64,000 bases of DNA from Puniceicoccus vermicola (GTDB taxonomy: Bacteria; Verrucomicrobiota; Verrucomicrobiia; Opitutales; Puniceicoccaceae). The DNA lies in NCBI RefSeq assembly GCF_014230055.1, contig NZ_JACHVA010000081.1:27883-91882 (forward strand). The letters run 5' to 3'. The notes beneath the pieces were generated by a model. It saw only the letters and a list, made by a program, of their open reading frames with translations, was not told where the DNA came from and ran no database searches. The translations under genes and the position numbers were made by a program. The first letter of the stretch is position 1. Each line of letters opens with the position of its first letter. Shown one piece after another: positions 1-8,527 of this stretch.

Positions 1-1381
1 ATCCTCCGGGAGAGAGGCTGTATTGGTGATTCGCTTGCAGATAATTCATGATCTCCCCGGCGATTTCGTTCGGAGACTCCCCGCCCTCTTTAAGAATGTC
101 CTTCAACAAACTCCGGAGATAAACCTGCTCCTCCGATTCGATTGGCACCTCCAGCGTCGTGAAAGGATATTGCAGCATTCCTTCAAAGGACTCCGTCGGC
201 TCCGTCGGCACAATCAAGGGAAGATCCAATGAGCTGGCAGGAATTGAGGGCCGAACAACAAAGTCTCTTACTTTATATGAGAAAACCGACGCAGAAGACT
301 CCCTCATGCGAAACACCAAAACCTCCAGGTTCTGTTGCAGCGGTTGACGACCTTGAAACGTTAACTCCCGAAAAGGCCCCAGCATTGGCAAATATTGGCT
401 GACCCCTTCTTCCATGTAGAAGGTCCATTCTCCGGCAGACGGATTCGGCCCCTCAAACCAGCTCTCCGGAAATGATGGCTTGATCGAATGAACATTGGGC
501 AGGGAGCGACTCCCGTTCGGAGAATAAAAGAGGCTATTGATGAAGGCTCCTTGATCGTATCGGTCCAGAATCAACATCCGCCAATAGGGATTCGAAGGGA
601 CCGCATCGATGCTCGGAACGTCAATCCACAGCGCAACCGAATCGTCCTCTTGGATATTCGTGACATCGCCCAATCGAACCACATCGCTAAACCCACTCTT
701 GCCCTGCTTTTGGAGTCTTAAAAATGGAATCGCTTGGTCCAGATGAACCCGGGGAATCGAAACGAATAGAATCGCGGTGGTCGCGAGTAAGAGAAGAAGC
801 AGCACCACCAGTGAGCGAAACATCCGAAAGTTCGCCGAGGACCGCAAAAAGCGCCAAAATTCCGGCCAAGAGAACGCTTTCCAATCCGCATCCGTTTCTT
901 CTGGCTCTCCGCTCGACTCCAGCAAATTGACAAGAAACAAGAGACCAATGGAGGTCATTGCGAAGAGGAATGCCTGCACCGCAAAAAGCATCGACAGCGT
1001 GAAAACCCCCGAGACCACCGAAAGAAACATGGTCAGCAATACCAGCTGCAAATCCTCCCGATTGCGACGCAGAGTCACGATTCGAATGGCGAGGAGGATC
1101 AGCAGCAGCCGAACCATCGGCGGAATGATCTCGCGACCATTCAGGAGCAGATCCCCAAGAAAAACCAAAATCAGTGCGGGAGCAACGAACTTGCGTGCGT
1201 GAGAGGGAATCTTCGCCGGCAGATATGGGTAAGCAGTCACCACCAGCGTCAGAATAAAAACACCCAGCCACACGGGTCCGCGCGCCATATCCAAGGCCGA
1301 GACCGTCCAGAGGGAAAGGATTGCGAGGATTTGGCCGAGGAACCATTTCAGCCGCAGCATCTCTGTCACGGACGGGTTCAT
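1..1381 (-). CDS. TgpA-type membrane transglutaminase-like protein (3' end outside window)
   Basis: An open frame runs on the minus strand from 1381 off the left edge, about 460 residues without a stop. I chose the start ATG at 1381-1379 because it overlaps the DUF58 stop in an ATGA. The N-terminal ~200 residues contain several hydrophobic segments (for example around LLLILLAIRIV and LVVLLLLLLATTAILF). A soluble stretch follows and reaches YLQANHQYSLSPGG at the edge, the segment that normally precedes the transglutaminase core of TgpA proteins. The catalytic Cys/His/Asp part lies outside the window. Gene order MoxR-DUF58-TgpA is a widespread conserved trio. The family call rests on topology, context and the YSLSPG motif; the enzymatic role is unproven. 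Confidence 0.82.
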   Translation of the reverse strand, partial: MNPSVTEMLRLKWFLGQILAILSLWTVSALDMARGPVWLGVFILTLVVTAYPYLPAKIPSHARKFVAPALILVFLGDLLLNGREIIPPMVRLLLILLAIRIVTLRRNREDLQLVLLTMFLSVVSGVFTLSMLFAVQAFLFAMTSIGLLFLVNLLESSGEPEETDADWKAFSWPEFWRFLRSSANFRMFRSLVVLLLLLLATTAILFVSIPRVHLDQAIPFLRLQKQGKSGFSDVVRLGDVTNIQEDDSVALWIDVPSIDAVPSNPYWRMLILDRYDQGAFINSLFYSPNGSRSLPNVHSIKPSFPESWFEGPNPSAGEWTFYMEEGVSQYLPMLGPFRELTFQGRQPLQQNLEVLVFRMRESSASVFSYKVRDFVVRPSIPASSLDLPLIVPTEPTESFEGMLQYPFTTLEVPIESEEQVYLRSLLKDILKEGGESPNEIAGEIMNYLQANHQYSLSPGG

Positions 1382-2520
1382 CCGGCCAGCTCCAGTCCCA
1401 CACCGCCAGTATCGGACGGAACGAATCGGATGAGATTCCCCGTCGGCGCGATCCTTCCCGATCTCCCCGGAAAAGGTTCCGCGACGGCCAACCGATCATT
1501 CAACTCGTTCAACTCCGAGAGGTGCCGGATCGAGCGAAATTCCTCCCGATTGAAAAAGTACCCATGCAGACGATTCTGGGTGAATAAATTCCCAGCCAAC
1601 GTGGAGGCCCGACTCAACAGTAGCTCGAACGACTCAGCATCCGGCCAGAGGGTCTCACTGCAATCGATATGCAGAGTAAACATCCCATTGCCCTCGTCAG
1701 CGAGCTGTCGAACCATCAGCTGCCCAGTGCGGGCGGTCGCCTTCCAGTGAATACGACGCAGGGGATCCCCTTTCTGATAATCCCGCAATTGAAGCAGGTC
1801 CGTTCCCGCTCCGACCCGCCGATGAACGCCGCCCATTCGGGATGTGCGCCGCGGAGCCGGAATCTTCACCGGACGAGAATCGAGCGCCGGCCAGACTAAA
1901 AACTCCATCCCCACATAGGACCCAGTCTGCTTTCTGAGGAATCCGAAGGGATAGGTCGATTCCGGACCTTCGACCGTCATTCTCTCCTTTCCCCGATTCT
2001 CTACGGTGAAGGAAAACGGCAGCAGTTTCGAATCCCCAGGGGAGATCCGATCATGCAAAAAGACTCTCTGCGGTTTCTGATTCCCAACCCGAACAATAAA
2101 CCAAACCGCCCTCGTCGAATAGAAACGCTTCCGGTTGCGGATGAATAAAGCCCCCTTCACCGTCTCCCCGACCCTGCATTCCGAGGGCAAACGAAGCTCC
2201 CAGTACAGTTTCTGAAAATTGATGACCGAGAGGATGCCATTTACAATCAACAGGGAGAAAACAAAGGAGAGAACCAGAAACAGAATATTGCTCGCGGTAT
2301 TATAGGCGGCGCCCCCGATCCCCACCGCAATCAGAATGAGAAGCCACCCCGATATCGTTGGCCGGTTGCGCTGGCGACGCGGAGGAATGATGAGAGCAAG
2401 GATCCGTCTCCACCAAGCCCGGCTAATCCGTTCCGGAAGAGCCGTAGTTCCCTCTTCCGACACATTCCGATGATACCTACTTACGTCTGATTCGACATCC
2501 GAAGAGCGAGAGGTACCCAT
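1378..2520 (-). CDS. DUF58 domain protein
   Basis: This 380-residue protein has two adjacent hydrophobic segments near residues 55-105 (LLILIAVGIGGAAYN and ILFLVLSFVFSLLIVNGIL). A beta-rich middle region follows, then the DUF58 signature RDYQKGDPLRRIHWKATAR near residue 240. DUF58 proteins carry a vWA-like fold and are nearly always found between a MoxR ATPase and a TgpA-like transglutaminase, exactly as here. They are thought to act with MoxR in folding or assembly of envelope proteins; the precise role is unknown. The stop overlaps the TgpA start, so translation is probably coupled, and only 33 bases separate it from moxR. Family assignment is secure. Confidence 0.9.
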   Translation of the reverse strand: MGTSRSSDVESDVSRYHRNVSEEGTTALPERISRAWWRRILALIIPPRRQRNRPTISGWLLILIAVGIGGAAYNTASNILFLVLSFVFSLLIVNGILSVINFQKLYWELRLPSECRVGETVKGALFIRNRKRFYSTRAVWFIVRVGNQKPQRVFLHDRISPGDSKLLPFSFTVENRGKERMTVEGPESTYPFGFLRKQTGSYVGMEFLVWPALDSRPVKIPAPRRTSRMGGVHRRVGAGTDLLQLRDYQKGDPLRRIHWKATARTGQLMVRQLADEGNGMFTLHIDCSETLWPDAESFELLLSRASTLAGNLFTQNRLHGYFFNREEFRSIRHLSELNELNDRLAVAEPFPGRSGRIAPTGNLIRFVPSDTGGVGLELAG

Positions 2521-2553
2521 TTAACGTAAAACTCCTAAAGATCTCCGCACCCG

Positions 2554-3525
2554 CTAGGGCGCCGGAATCTCTTCAATGATGCTCTTCAAAATCTGCTGAA
2601 CGATCTTGCGCTCCTCAATCGCATCCGCCGTCGCCTTCCGAGGAACCAGGCGGTGGACCAACACCGGAAGCGCCGTCGAGAAAACATCGTCCGGGATCAC
2701 GAAATCCCGGCCCTCACAAATCGCCCGGGCCTGAACAGCCCGCTTCAGAGCGAGAAGTCCCCGCGTGCTGACCCCGGAACGAAACTCCGCCTCCGTTCGG
2801 GTCGATTGGACGATGCGCAACAGGTAGTGCTCAAGCGAATCCTCGAGAAAGACCTGAGTCGCCATTTTCTGAATCTCCAGAAGCTCCTCCGTCGTAATCA
2901 CCGACTCGATTCGCAAATCATCGTAGGCCAGGTTCGGATCCCGTAAAATCTCCAACTCGGAATCGTAGTCCACATACCCCATCGAAATGCGCATGAGGAA
3001 ACGGTCCATCTGACTCTCGGGCAGAGGAAAGGTCCCCTCAAAATCGACCGGATTCTGGGTTGCAAAGACCATAAAGGGCCTCCCCACCTCATAAGTCGCC
3101 CCATCAATCGAAACCTTCGAGCGATCCATGACTTCCAGCAAACTGGACTGCGTTTTGGGGGTCGTGCGGTTGATTTCATCCGCGAGGACAATGTTCGCAA
3201 AAATTGGCCCTTTCCGAAAAATAAATTCGCGCCCCCGCTCATCAAAGACCGAAACGCCAAGAACATCAGACGGCAAAAGATCACTGGTGAACTGGATTCG
3301 CGAAAAATCGCCGTCCAGCGACCGGGCAAGGCAATAGGCCAAAGTCGTTTTCCCGACACCGGGACGGTCTTCGACCAGAAGGTGTCCCCCTGCGACCACG
3401 CAGACCAGCACCTGTTCAATGACCTCCTCTTTCCCCCGGATTACGGATCCGATATTCTCCGAAAGGAGCGACAGGCGTTCTCGCGCCCAGCTGACCCGCG
3501 ACTTGTCCAGGACCGATGATTCCAT
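2554..3525 (-). CDS. MoxR family AAA+ ATPase
   Basis: The 323-residue protein matches MoxR ATPases in length and motifs. Walker A is GVGKTT at residues 56-61, Walker B is LADEINR at 114-120, and ATQNP (sensor 1) and GVSTRG follow. These AAA+ proteins act as chaperone-like ATPases with vWA-type partners, here the DUF58 protein encoded next. It is the first gene of a three-gene minus-strand operon with DUF58 and the TgpA-like protein. The 180 bases between this start and the divergent metal ATPase at 3706 must hold both promoters. No catalytic residue appears missing. Confidence 0.93.
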   Translation of the reverse strand: MESSVLDKSRVSWARERLSLLSENIGSVIRGKEEVIEQVLVCVVAGGHLLVEDRPGVGKTTLAYCLARSLDGDFSRIQFTSDLLPSDVLGVSVFDERGREFIFRKGPIFANIVLADEINRTTPKTQSSLLEVMDRSKVSIDGATYEVGRPFMVFATQNPVDFEGTFPLPESQMDRFLMRISMGYVDYDSELEILRDPNLAYDDLRIESVITTEELLEIQKMATQVFLEDSLEHYLLRIVQSTRTEAEFRSGVSTRGLLALKRAVQARAICEGRDFVIPDDVFSTALPVLVHRLVPRKATADAIEERKIVQQILKSIIEEIPAP

Positions 3526-3705
3526 TCCCTAATACTAAGGGAAGAAATGCCGCCCATGCAACCTCGCGAAACGAAAAGCGAGCAATCCTTCCCATCCATT
3601 CCCGACCTCCCCTTTTCCACCCCATCCGATCCAGAGAACTTACATAATTTTTAGATCGCCAAAGATCGTTTCGGCTCTACATTTTAATTAGAATAATTCC
3701 AAACA

Positions 3706-5997
3706 ATGAGCCAAACGCCTACTTCTCCAGGGACCCCCAGCAAGGAAAGCTGGCAGGATATTCTTGCCGATTTCCTTAGGAAGAAGGGCAACTTAGAAGC
3801 GATTCTCGTCAAACCGGAGGAACGACGAGTGGCTTTGGCTACGCTGGGCCCGTCGGACGAAGGCGAGCTGGAGGAAACGCTCCGGGACACACTTTCCCGG
3901 GTCATCGAAGAGCTCGAAAACGAACGCCGCGAGAAACACTGGAAAAGCGCGCCGATCATTCACAGCCGAGGCATTCTCGTCAAAAATATCGACGGCCAGC
4001 TGCTCTTTGAAAAAGCAAGCTGCCCGACCGCTCCCCATTTCTGGCGGTGGCGCGAATTCTCCTGGCCCGACGAGCAAGATTCCGAAGAAGAAGCCACCGG
4101 CGAGGAATGGCGTTTCCTCTCCGCACTCGCGGGGATTTGCGGGGTCTCACTCGCAGCCGGATTTCTTCTGGAAAAGACCGGAATGATTTCCTTCCCGGTC
4201 GCTATCTGCTTCTACGCAGTTTCGATGATCGCAGGCGGATGGGATGCCTCGATCGACGCATTCCACAAGGTTCGTCGCGGCGTTCTCGACATCCACTTCC
4301 TCATGCTCGCGGTGGCAGTCGGCGCCACCGCGATCGGTGCCTACATCGAGGGGGCTCTTCTCCTCTTCCTCTTCTCCCTCTCGGGTGCGTTGGAACACTT
4401 CGCGATGTATCGCACCCATCGCGAGATCGGGTCGCTCGTCGCCAATGCCCCGAAGAAGGCGCGCCTCAGCCTCCCAGATGGAACTTTTCGCGAAGTCCCC
4501 ATCGGCGAGGTCGAAATTGGGCAGGTCGTCCAAGTGAAGCCCGACGAACTCTTTCCCATCGATGGAAATTTAATCAGCGGGAAAACGGCGGCCGACGAAG
4601 CCAACCTCACCGGAGAATCCGTTCCGGTGGAAAAAGAGAAAGGGGATAAAATTTTCGGCGGCACCCTCAACCTCTGGGGCTCCGTCCAGATGGAGGTCAC
4701 CCGACGGGCCGAGGACAGCTCCCTTCAGAAAATCATCCGCCTCATCCACCAGGCCCAGAAGCAGAGGGCTCCGAGCCAACGATTCACCGACCGCTTTGGA
4801 ACTCACTACACCTATCTGGTGCTCGCCGCCACCGCACTCGTGTTTTTCGGCTGGTGGCTCATCATGGGACTCACACCATTCCTGGGGACCGAAAGCGAGC
4901 CTTCTGCCTTCTACCGCGCCATGACTTTCCTCGTCGTCGCCAGCCCCTGTGCGCTCGTGCTCTCGATCCCCTCAGCTATTTTGGCCTGCATCGCTCGCGG
5001 AGCCCGCATGGGAGTGCTTTTTCGGGGAGGAGCGCCGATTGAAAAACTGGCCGAAATCGATTGTGTCGCTCTCGACAAGACTGGCACGCTGACCACGGGC
5101 GAGTTGGAAGTTACGGGAGCCGAGAGCTTTCCCCCAGGCTCCGAGCAGCTCATTCTCGAGACCGCCTACTCCCTCGAGCGCAACTCCAACCACCCGATCG
5201 CCCGTGCCATCACCCAATATGGGGAGAAAAACCACCTCAAAGCCGTGGAGGTCAGCGAGTTTCAATCGATCAGTGGCCAAGGGATTCGAGCCGTTTCGGA
5301 TGAGGAAGTGTGCTTCCTCGGGCGCCGCGAACTTTTCTCCCGAGACGATCTCGGCGAGGTGTTGCGCAACGTCCCCGATCCCCCTCCGGCCATCACCGAG
5401 GTCTGGGTGGTTCACCGTGGCCTCATCGGACGCGTCCTCCTGCAGGACCGCATCCGCTCCCAGTCAGCCCAAGTGCTGCGACGTTTTCACGATCACGGCA
5501 TCCGCACCGTCATGCTGACGGGTGACCGTCGATCGACCGCCGAAGAAGTTGGCAAAAAACTTGGCATTGAAGAGGTTCGAGCCGGTCTGTTTCCCGAGGA
5601 CAAGGTGCAAGCCATCCTCGATCTGAAAGCGGAAGGCCGCAAGGTCGCGATGGTCGGGGACGGGGTCAATGACGCCCCTAGCCTCGCTGCCGCCTACGTC
5701 TCTGCGGGCATGGGCGCCCGCGGGAGTGACGCCGCTCTGGAGCAGTCCGAGATCGTCCTCATGAACGACCGAATCGAAAAGTTCCTCGACGCTTTTCTGC
5801 TCAGCGTCCGCGCCAAGAGGATCATCCGGTGGAACCTGACCATCGCCCTCGGCACCGTCGTTCTGATGATGGGAACCTCCATTCTCGGGCTCGTGCCCCT
5901 CACCGTGGGAGTTATCGCCCACGAGGGAAGCACCGTCCTCGTCTGCCTCAACAGCCTCCGGCTCCTGTTTCTGAGACTGGAATCAGACGAGAGCTAG
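3706..5997 (+). CDS. P1B-type heavy-metal translocating ATPase
   Basis: This 763-residue membrane ATPase has all P-type motifs: TGES (302-305), the phosphorylated Asp in DKTGT (Asp457), HP (496-497), MLTGD and GDGVNDAP (651-658). The transmembrane metal site is SPC (413-415) rather than CPC or CPH, and the last helices carry HEGST (739-743). Both features suit the P1B-4 group, which exports Co, Fe or Zn, rather than the CPC Cu or Zn/Cd groups. The first ~110 residues lack a CXXC metal site; residues 29-75 look like a decayed HMA domain. Substrate is therefore uncertain. It stands alone, divergent from moxR, with a hairpin terminator after it shared with the betaine genes. Confidence 0.9.
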   Translation: MSQTPTSPGTPSKESWQDILADFLRKKGNLEAILVKPEERRVALATLGPSDEGELEETLRDTLSRVIEELENERREKHWKSAPIIHSRGILVKNIDGQLLFEKASCPTAPHFWRWREFSWPDEQDSEEEATGEEWRFLSALAGICGVSLAAGFLLEKTGMISFPVAICFYAVSMIAGGWDASIDAFHKVRRGVLDIHFLMLAVAVGATAIGAYIEGALLLFLFSLSGALEHFAMYRTHREIGSLVANAPKKARLSLPDGTFREVPIGEVEIGQVVQVKPDELFPIDGNLISGKTAADEANLTGESVPVEKEKGDKIFGGTLNLWGSVQMEVTRRAEDSSLQKIIRLIHQAQKQRAPSQRFTDRFGTHYTYLVLAATALVFFGWWLIMGLTPFLGTESEPSAFYRAMTFLVVASPCALVLSIPSAILACIARGARMGVLFRGGAPIEKLAEIDCVALDKTGTLTTGELEVTGAESFPPGSEQLILETAYSLERNSNHPIARAITQYGEKNHLKAVEVSEFQSISGQGIRAVSDEEVCFLGRRELFSRDDLGEVLRNVPDPPPAITEVWVVHRGLIGRVLLQDRIRSQSAQVLRRFHDHGIRTVMLTGDRRSTAEEVGKKLGIEEVRAGLFPEDKVQAILDLKAEGRKVAMVGDGVNDAPSLAAAYVSAGMGARGSDAALEQSEIVLMNDRIEKFLDAFLLSVRAKRIIRWNLTIALGTVVLMMGTSILGLVPLTVGVIAHEGSTVLVCLNSLRLLFLRLESDES

Positions 5998-6021
5998 GAA
6001 GTCTTCCCAAACCTCCCCCCA

Positions 6022-6054
6022 CAAAAAAGGCCCTCCCGAAAATGGGGAGGGCCT
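6022..6054 (-). terminator. Rho-independent terminator for the betaine ABC operon
   Basis: A perfect 10-bp stem (6028-6037 with 6045-6054) encloses a 7-base loop. On the minus strand it is followed by a T tract (the A-run at 6023-6028). It sits in the 98-base gap between convergent genes and should stop transcription of the substrate-binding gene. It may slow read-through from the metal ATPase too, although the plus side lacks a T tract. Confidence 0.85.
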
Positions 6055-6095
6055 GAAAATGTCGAGTCGATGAAACGACTCAAACTCTGCGACAA

Positions 6096-6935
6096 TTATC
6101 GGCGGGGGAGCCAGGACTCAACGAGAGGGCTGTTATCACGAGCCCAGTCAGAAGCCACGTCCAAAGCGTCGTCGTCCGATTCATCGATGGCGAGCATCAG
6201 CGAGAGGAGCTGATCTTCGGTCAACGAAAAGTTCTTCAGGAAATCCGCCACATCCGGATAGTCTTCGCTGAAGCCGACGCGGGAGACTTTACGCAATCCA
6301 TCGATCGGGAAGACGCCACGGGGATCGGTAAGGACCTTCAGATCAAAGCGACCGAACATCCAGTGAGGTTTCCAACCAGTCACCACAATTGGCGCTTCAT
6401 TCTCAATCGCATTGGCGAGGGCGGCCGTCATTGCCGGTCCGCTCGAGTTCACTTGGGTGAAGTCCAAGTCATACTCATCAATCGCGATGTTGGTGTTCTT
6501 CGTGATTCCGGCACCCATTCCGATTCCGGTAATCTTGTTGTCCAGCTCGTCGGCGATGTCATTGAGATCTTCAATGCTCTCCACATCCATGTAGGCGGGA
6601 ACGACCAAACCGGTTACCCCATACCCGAAGGTTGTGCCGAGGTTTTCAAGCTGATCGCCATACTGATCCCAGTAATCGGCGTGAGTGTTCGGCAGCCAAG
6701 CATCCAGGAGAAGATCTTGATCTCCGTCAGCCAGTGCAGCATAGATGACCCCAGGATCCGCTTGGGTGAGGTCCACATCGTAGCCCATCTCGTCTTCGAG
6801 AATCGCTGCAACCAGATTTGTCATAGCGATCCCTTCCGACCAATTCGGATAGGCAATCTTCACGGTATCGGCAGTCGCGGCAGCCGAAATCAATCCGGCG
6901 GCGAAAACCGAAGTTATGGTTTTTATCTTATTCAT
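6096..6935 (-). CDS. Glycine betaine/choline-type ABC substrate-binding protein
   Basis: This 279-residue periplasmic protein has a signal peptide (about residues 1-22, ending AAATA-D). It shows the OpuAC/ProX pattern: an early YPNWSEG motif, AILEDEMGY, DAWLPNTHADYWDQYG and VVTGWKPHWMFGRFDL. The Trp and Tyr residues in these segments form the aromatic cage for quaternary-ammonium ligands in the family. It is the last gene of a minus-strand operon after the ATPase and permease, 17 bases from the permease, and ends before a strong terminator. The likely role is uptake of betaine or a related compatible solute; exact ligand specificity cannot be read from sequence. Confidence 0.9.
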   Translation of the reverse strand: MNKIKTITSVFAAGLISAAATADTVKIAYPNWSEGIAMTNLVAAILEDEMGYDVDLTQADPGVIYAALADGDQDLLLDAWLPNTHADYWDQYGDQLENLGTTFGYGVTGLVVPAYMDVESIEDLNDIADELDNKITGIGMGAGITKNTNIAIDEYDLDFTQVNSSGPAMTAALANAIENEAPIVVTGWKPHWMFGRFDLKVLTDPRGVFPIDGLRKVSRVGFSEDYPDVADFLKNFSLTEDQLLSLMLAIDESDDDALDVASDWARDNSPLVESWLPRR

Positions 6936-6952
6936 AGTGTTTTCTCTTGGTT

Positions 6953-8518
6953 TTAGGTTTTCGGGGTTCCCAGAGCCTGGGTAACCCGGTCGAGGTAAAT
7001 GGCGAGAATGACAACGGCAAGGCCGCCTTCAAACCCGAGCCCCAGCTTCATCTGGGTGATGCCGCTCAAAACGACTTCACCCAATCCGCCGGCTCCAATC
7101 ATCCCGGCGATGACGACCATCGACAGGGAAAGCATGATGGTCTGGTTCACACCGGCGAGAATCGTCGGCATAGCGATGGGCAGCTGGGCCTTAAAGAGAA
7201 GCTGTTTTCCAGTCGAGCCAAACGCTTGCGCAGCTTCGACGACTTCCTCCGGCACTTGGCGAATTCCCAAGCTGGTCAGGCGAACAGCCGGAGGCATTGC
7301 AAACACCAGCGTCGCAATCGAGCCCGGGACTTTTCCGAGACCGAAAAAGATGACCGCGGGGATCAAGTAGACGAAGGCTGGCATCGTCTGCATAAAGTCC
7401 AAAACCGGGCGAATAATCTTCGCCGCAATCTTCGAACGCGCGCCCATTATTCCAGCCGGAACTCCAATCAATAGTGCGAAGAAAGTCGCACAGAGGACAA
7501 GCGCGAGTGACTCGATCGTCGGAATCCAGAGGTTCATCGATATGATCAGGAAGCACCCGACAATCGTGAAGACCGTCATTCCTCCGCCAGCGATCAAGAA
7601 AGCAATCATCGCCATCAAGACGGTCGTCGCGACCGGGGCGAACCATTGGAGACGATCTGGATTCAAAAGAGCCATGGATTTGTCGACGGCCTTCGCCTCA
7701 TCCGCAATCTGATCCTTACCCTGTTCGGCATAATAAGCCTGGGTCACGGTGAGCAATTCGCGAATCTCCGAATAGGAGCGATGGTTGATAAACCCATTGA
7801 GCAGACCGCCCTCTCCGTCTTCGACGACTTCTTGAAGATCATCGATCAGACGCTCTGACTCCTCAATCAGAGTCAAACTCTCGTAGCGTTCACGCTCATT
7901 TTCCAGAGCACTCAAATTGGATTCCGAAATCTCCACGAGGTGTTCCGCTAACGCTTCCGAAGTCTCATCCAAAGCATCGAACACCTCATCGTATTCCGCG
8001 GACCTCGCTCGGCGGATATCCCGGAGGCCATCACCTGCCGCATCCCGAACCTGATACTCGGCGGAATCACGATCGTCGTTCTCGGGCACCGCGTCCCGGA
8101 TGTTTTCCAAAACGGTTTCCGCTCCGGAAAAGTCCTCGGGGGCAGACTCTTCGAGCGACCCTAGCATGGTATTAAATTCCTTTTCCATCGATGCCGCTAA
8201 TTCGGGAGTTACCTCCGAAGAGAGTGTTCTCAAACGCCAGAATTCCGCGCCTCCGAAAACCAGAGCCAACGCCAGGAACATGGGGAGAAAAGCTTTCCCA
8301 CCCCAGAGACGACGTCCCAGAAAACCAGCCACAATGGCCAGCAGGATCCCAAAAAGGATGGATGGATAGAGTCCCTCCGTTTCAAGAAGGAGTGTGCTTT
8401 CGACCACCTGAATCGGAAAGTCGAGGACGGTGCTGATTCCGTCGAAAAACGCCGAAAACGACGATTTCAGCCAACGGACCATCAGCTCAAAATATTCACC
8501 TATAGGTATGTTAATCAT
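6953..8518 (-). CDS. Glycine betaine-type ABC permease with large acidic insertion
   Basis: The C-terminal part (about 294-515) is a normal ProW/OpuAB permease with several membrane helices. It carries the coupling segment EAAQAFGSTGKQLLFKAQLP and the ending GEVVLSGITQMKLGLGFEGGL. Unusually, two hydrophobic segments near 52-70 and 78-95 are followed by a soluble, highly acidic and probably helical stretch (about 98-292) before the next membrane helix. This makes the protein 521 residues, clearly longer than a typical 280-350-residue family member. The frame is continuous, so it is not a frameshift artefact. It lies between the ATPase gene (9 bases away) and the substrate-binding gene. Confidence 0.9.
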   Translation of the reverse strand: MINIPIGEYFELMVRWLKSSFSAFFDGISTVLDFPIQVVESTLLLETEGLYPSILFGILLAIVAGFLGRRLWGGKAFLPMFLALALVFGGAEFWRLRTLSSEVTPELAASMEKEFNTMLGSLEESAPEDFSGAETVLENIRDAVPENDDRDSAEYQVRDAAGDGLRDIRRARSAEYDEVFDALDETSEALAEHLVEISESNLSALENERERYESLTLIEESERLIDDLQEVVEDGEGGLLNGFINHRSYSEIRELLTVTQAYYAEQGKDQIADEAKAVDKSMALLNPDRLQWFAPVATTVLMAMIAFLIAGGGMTVFTIVGCFLIISMNLWIPTIESLALVLCATFFALLIGVPAGIMGARSKIAAKIIRPVLDFMQTMPAFVYLIPAVIFFGLGKVPGSIATLVFAMPPAVRLTSLGIRQVPEEVVEAAQAFGSTGKQLLFKAQLPIAMPTILAGVNQTIMLSLSMVVIAGMIGAGGLGEVVLSGITQMKLGLGFEGGLAVVILAIYLDRVTQALGTPKT

Positions 8519-8527
8519 GACGATAAA

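Noticed and set aside
687..1499. Minus-strand 270-residue open frame
   Set aside because: It is out of frame with the TgpA-like coding sequence, which covers the same bases with clear membrane segments and the YSLSPG motif.
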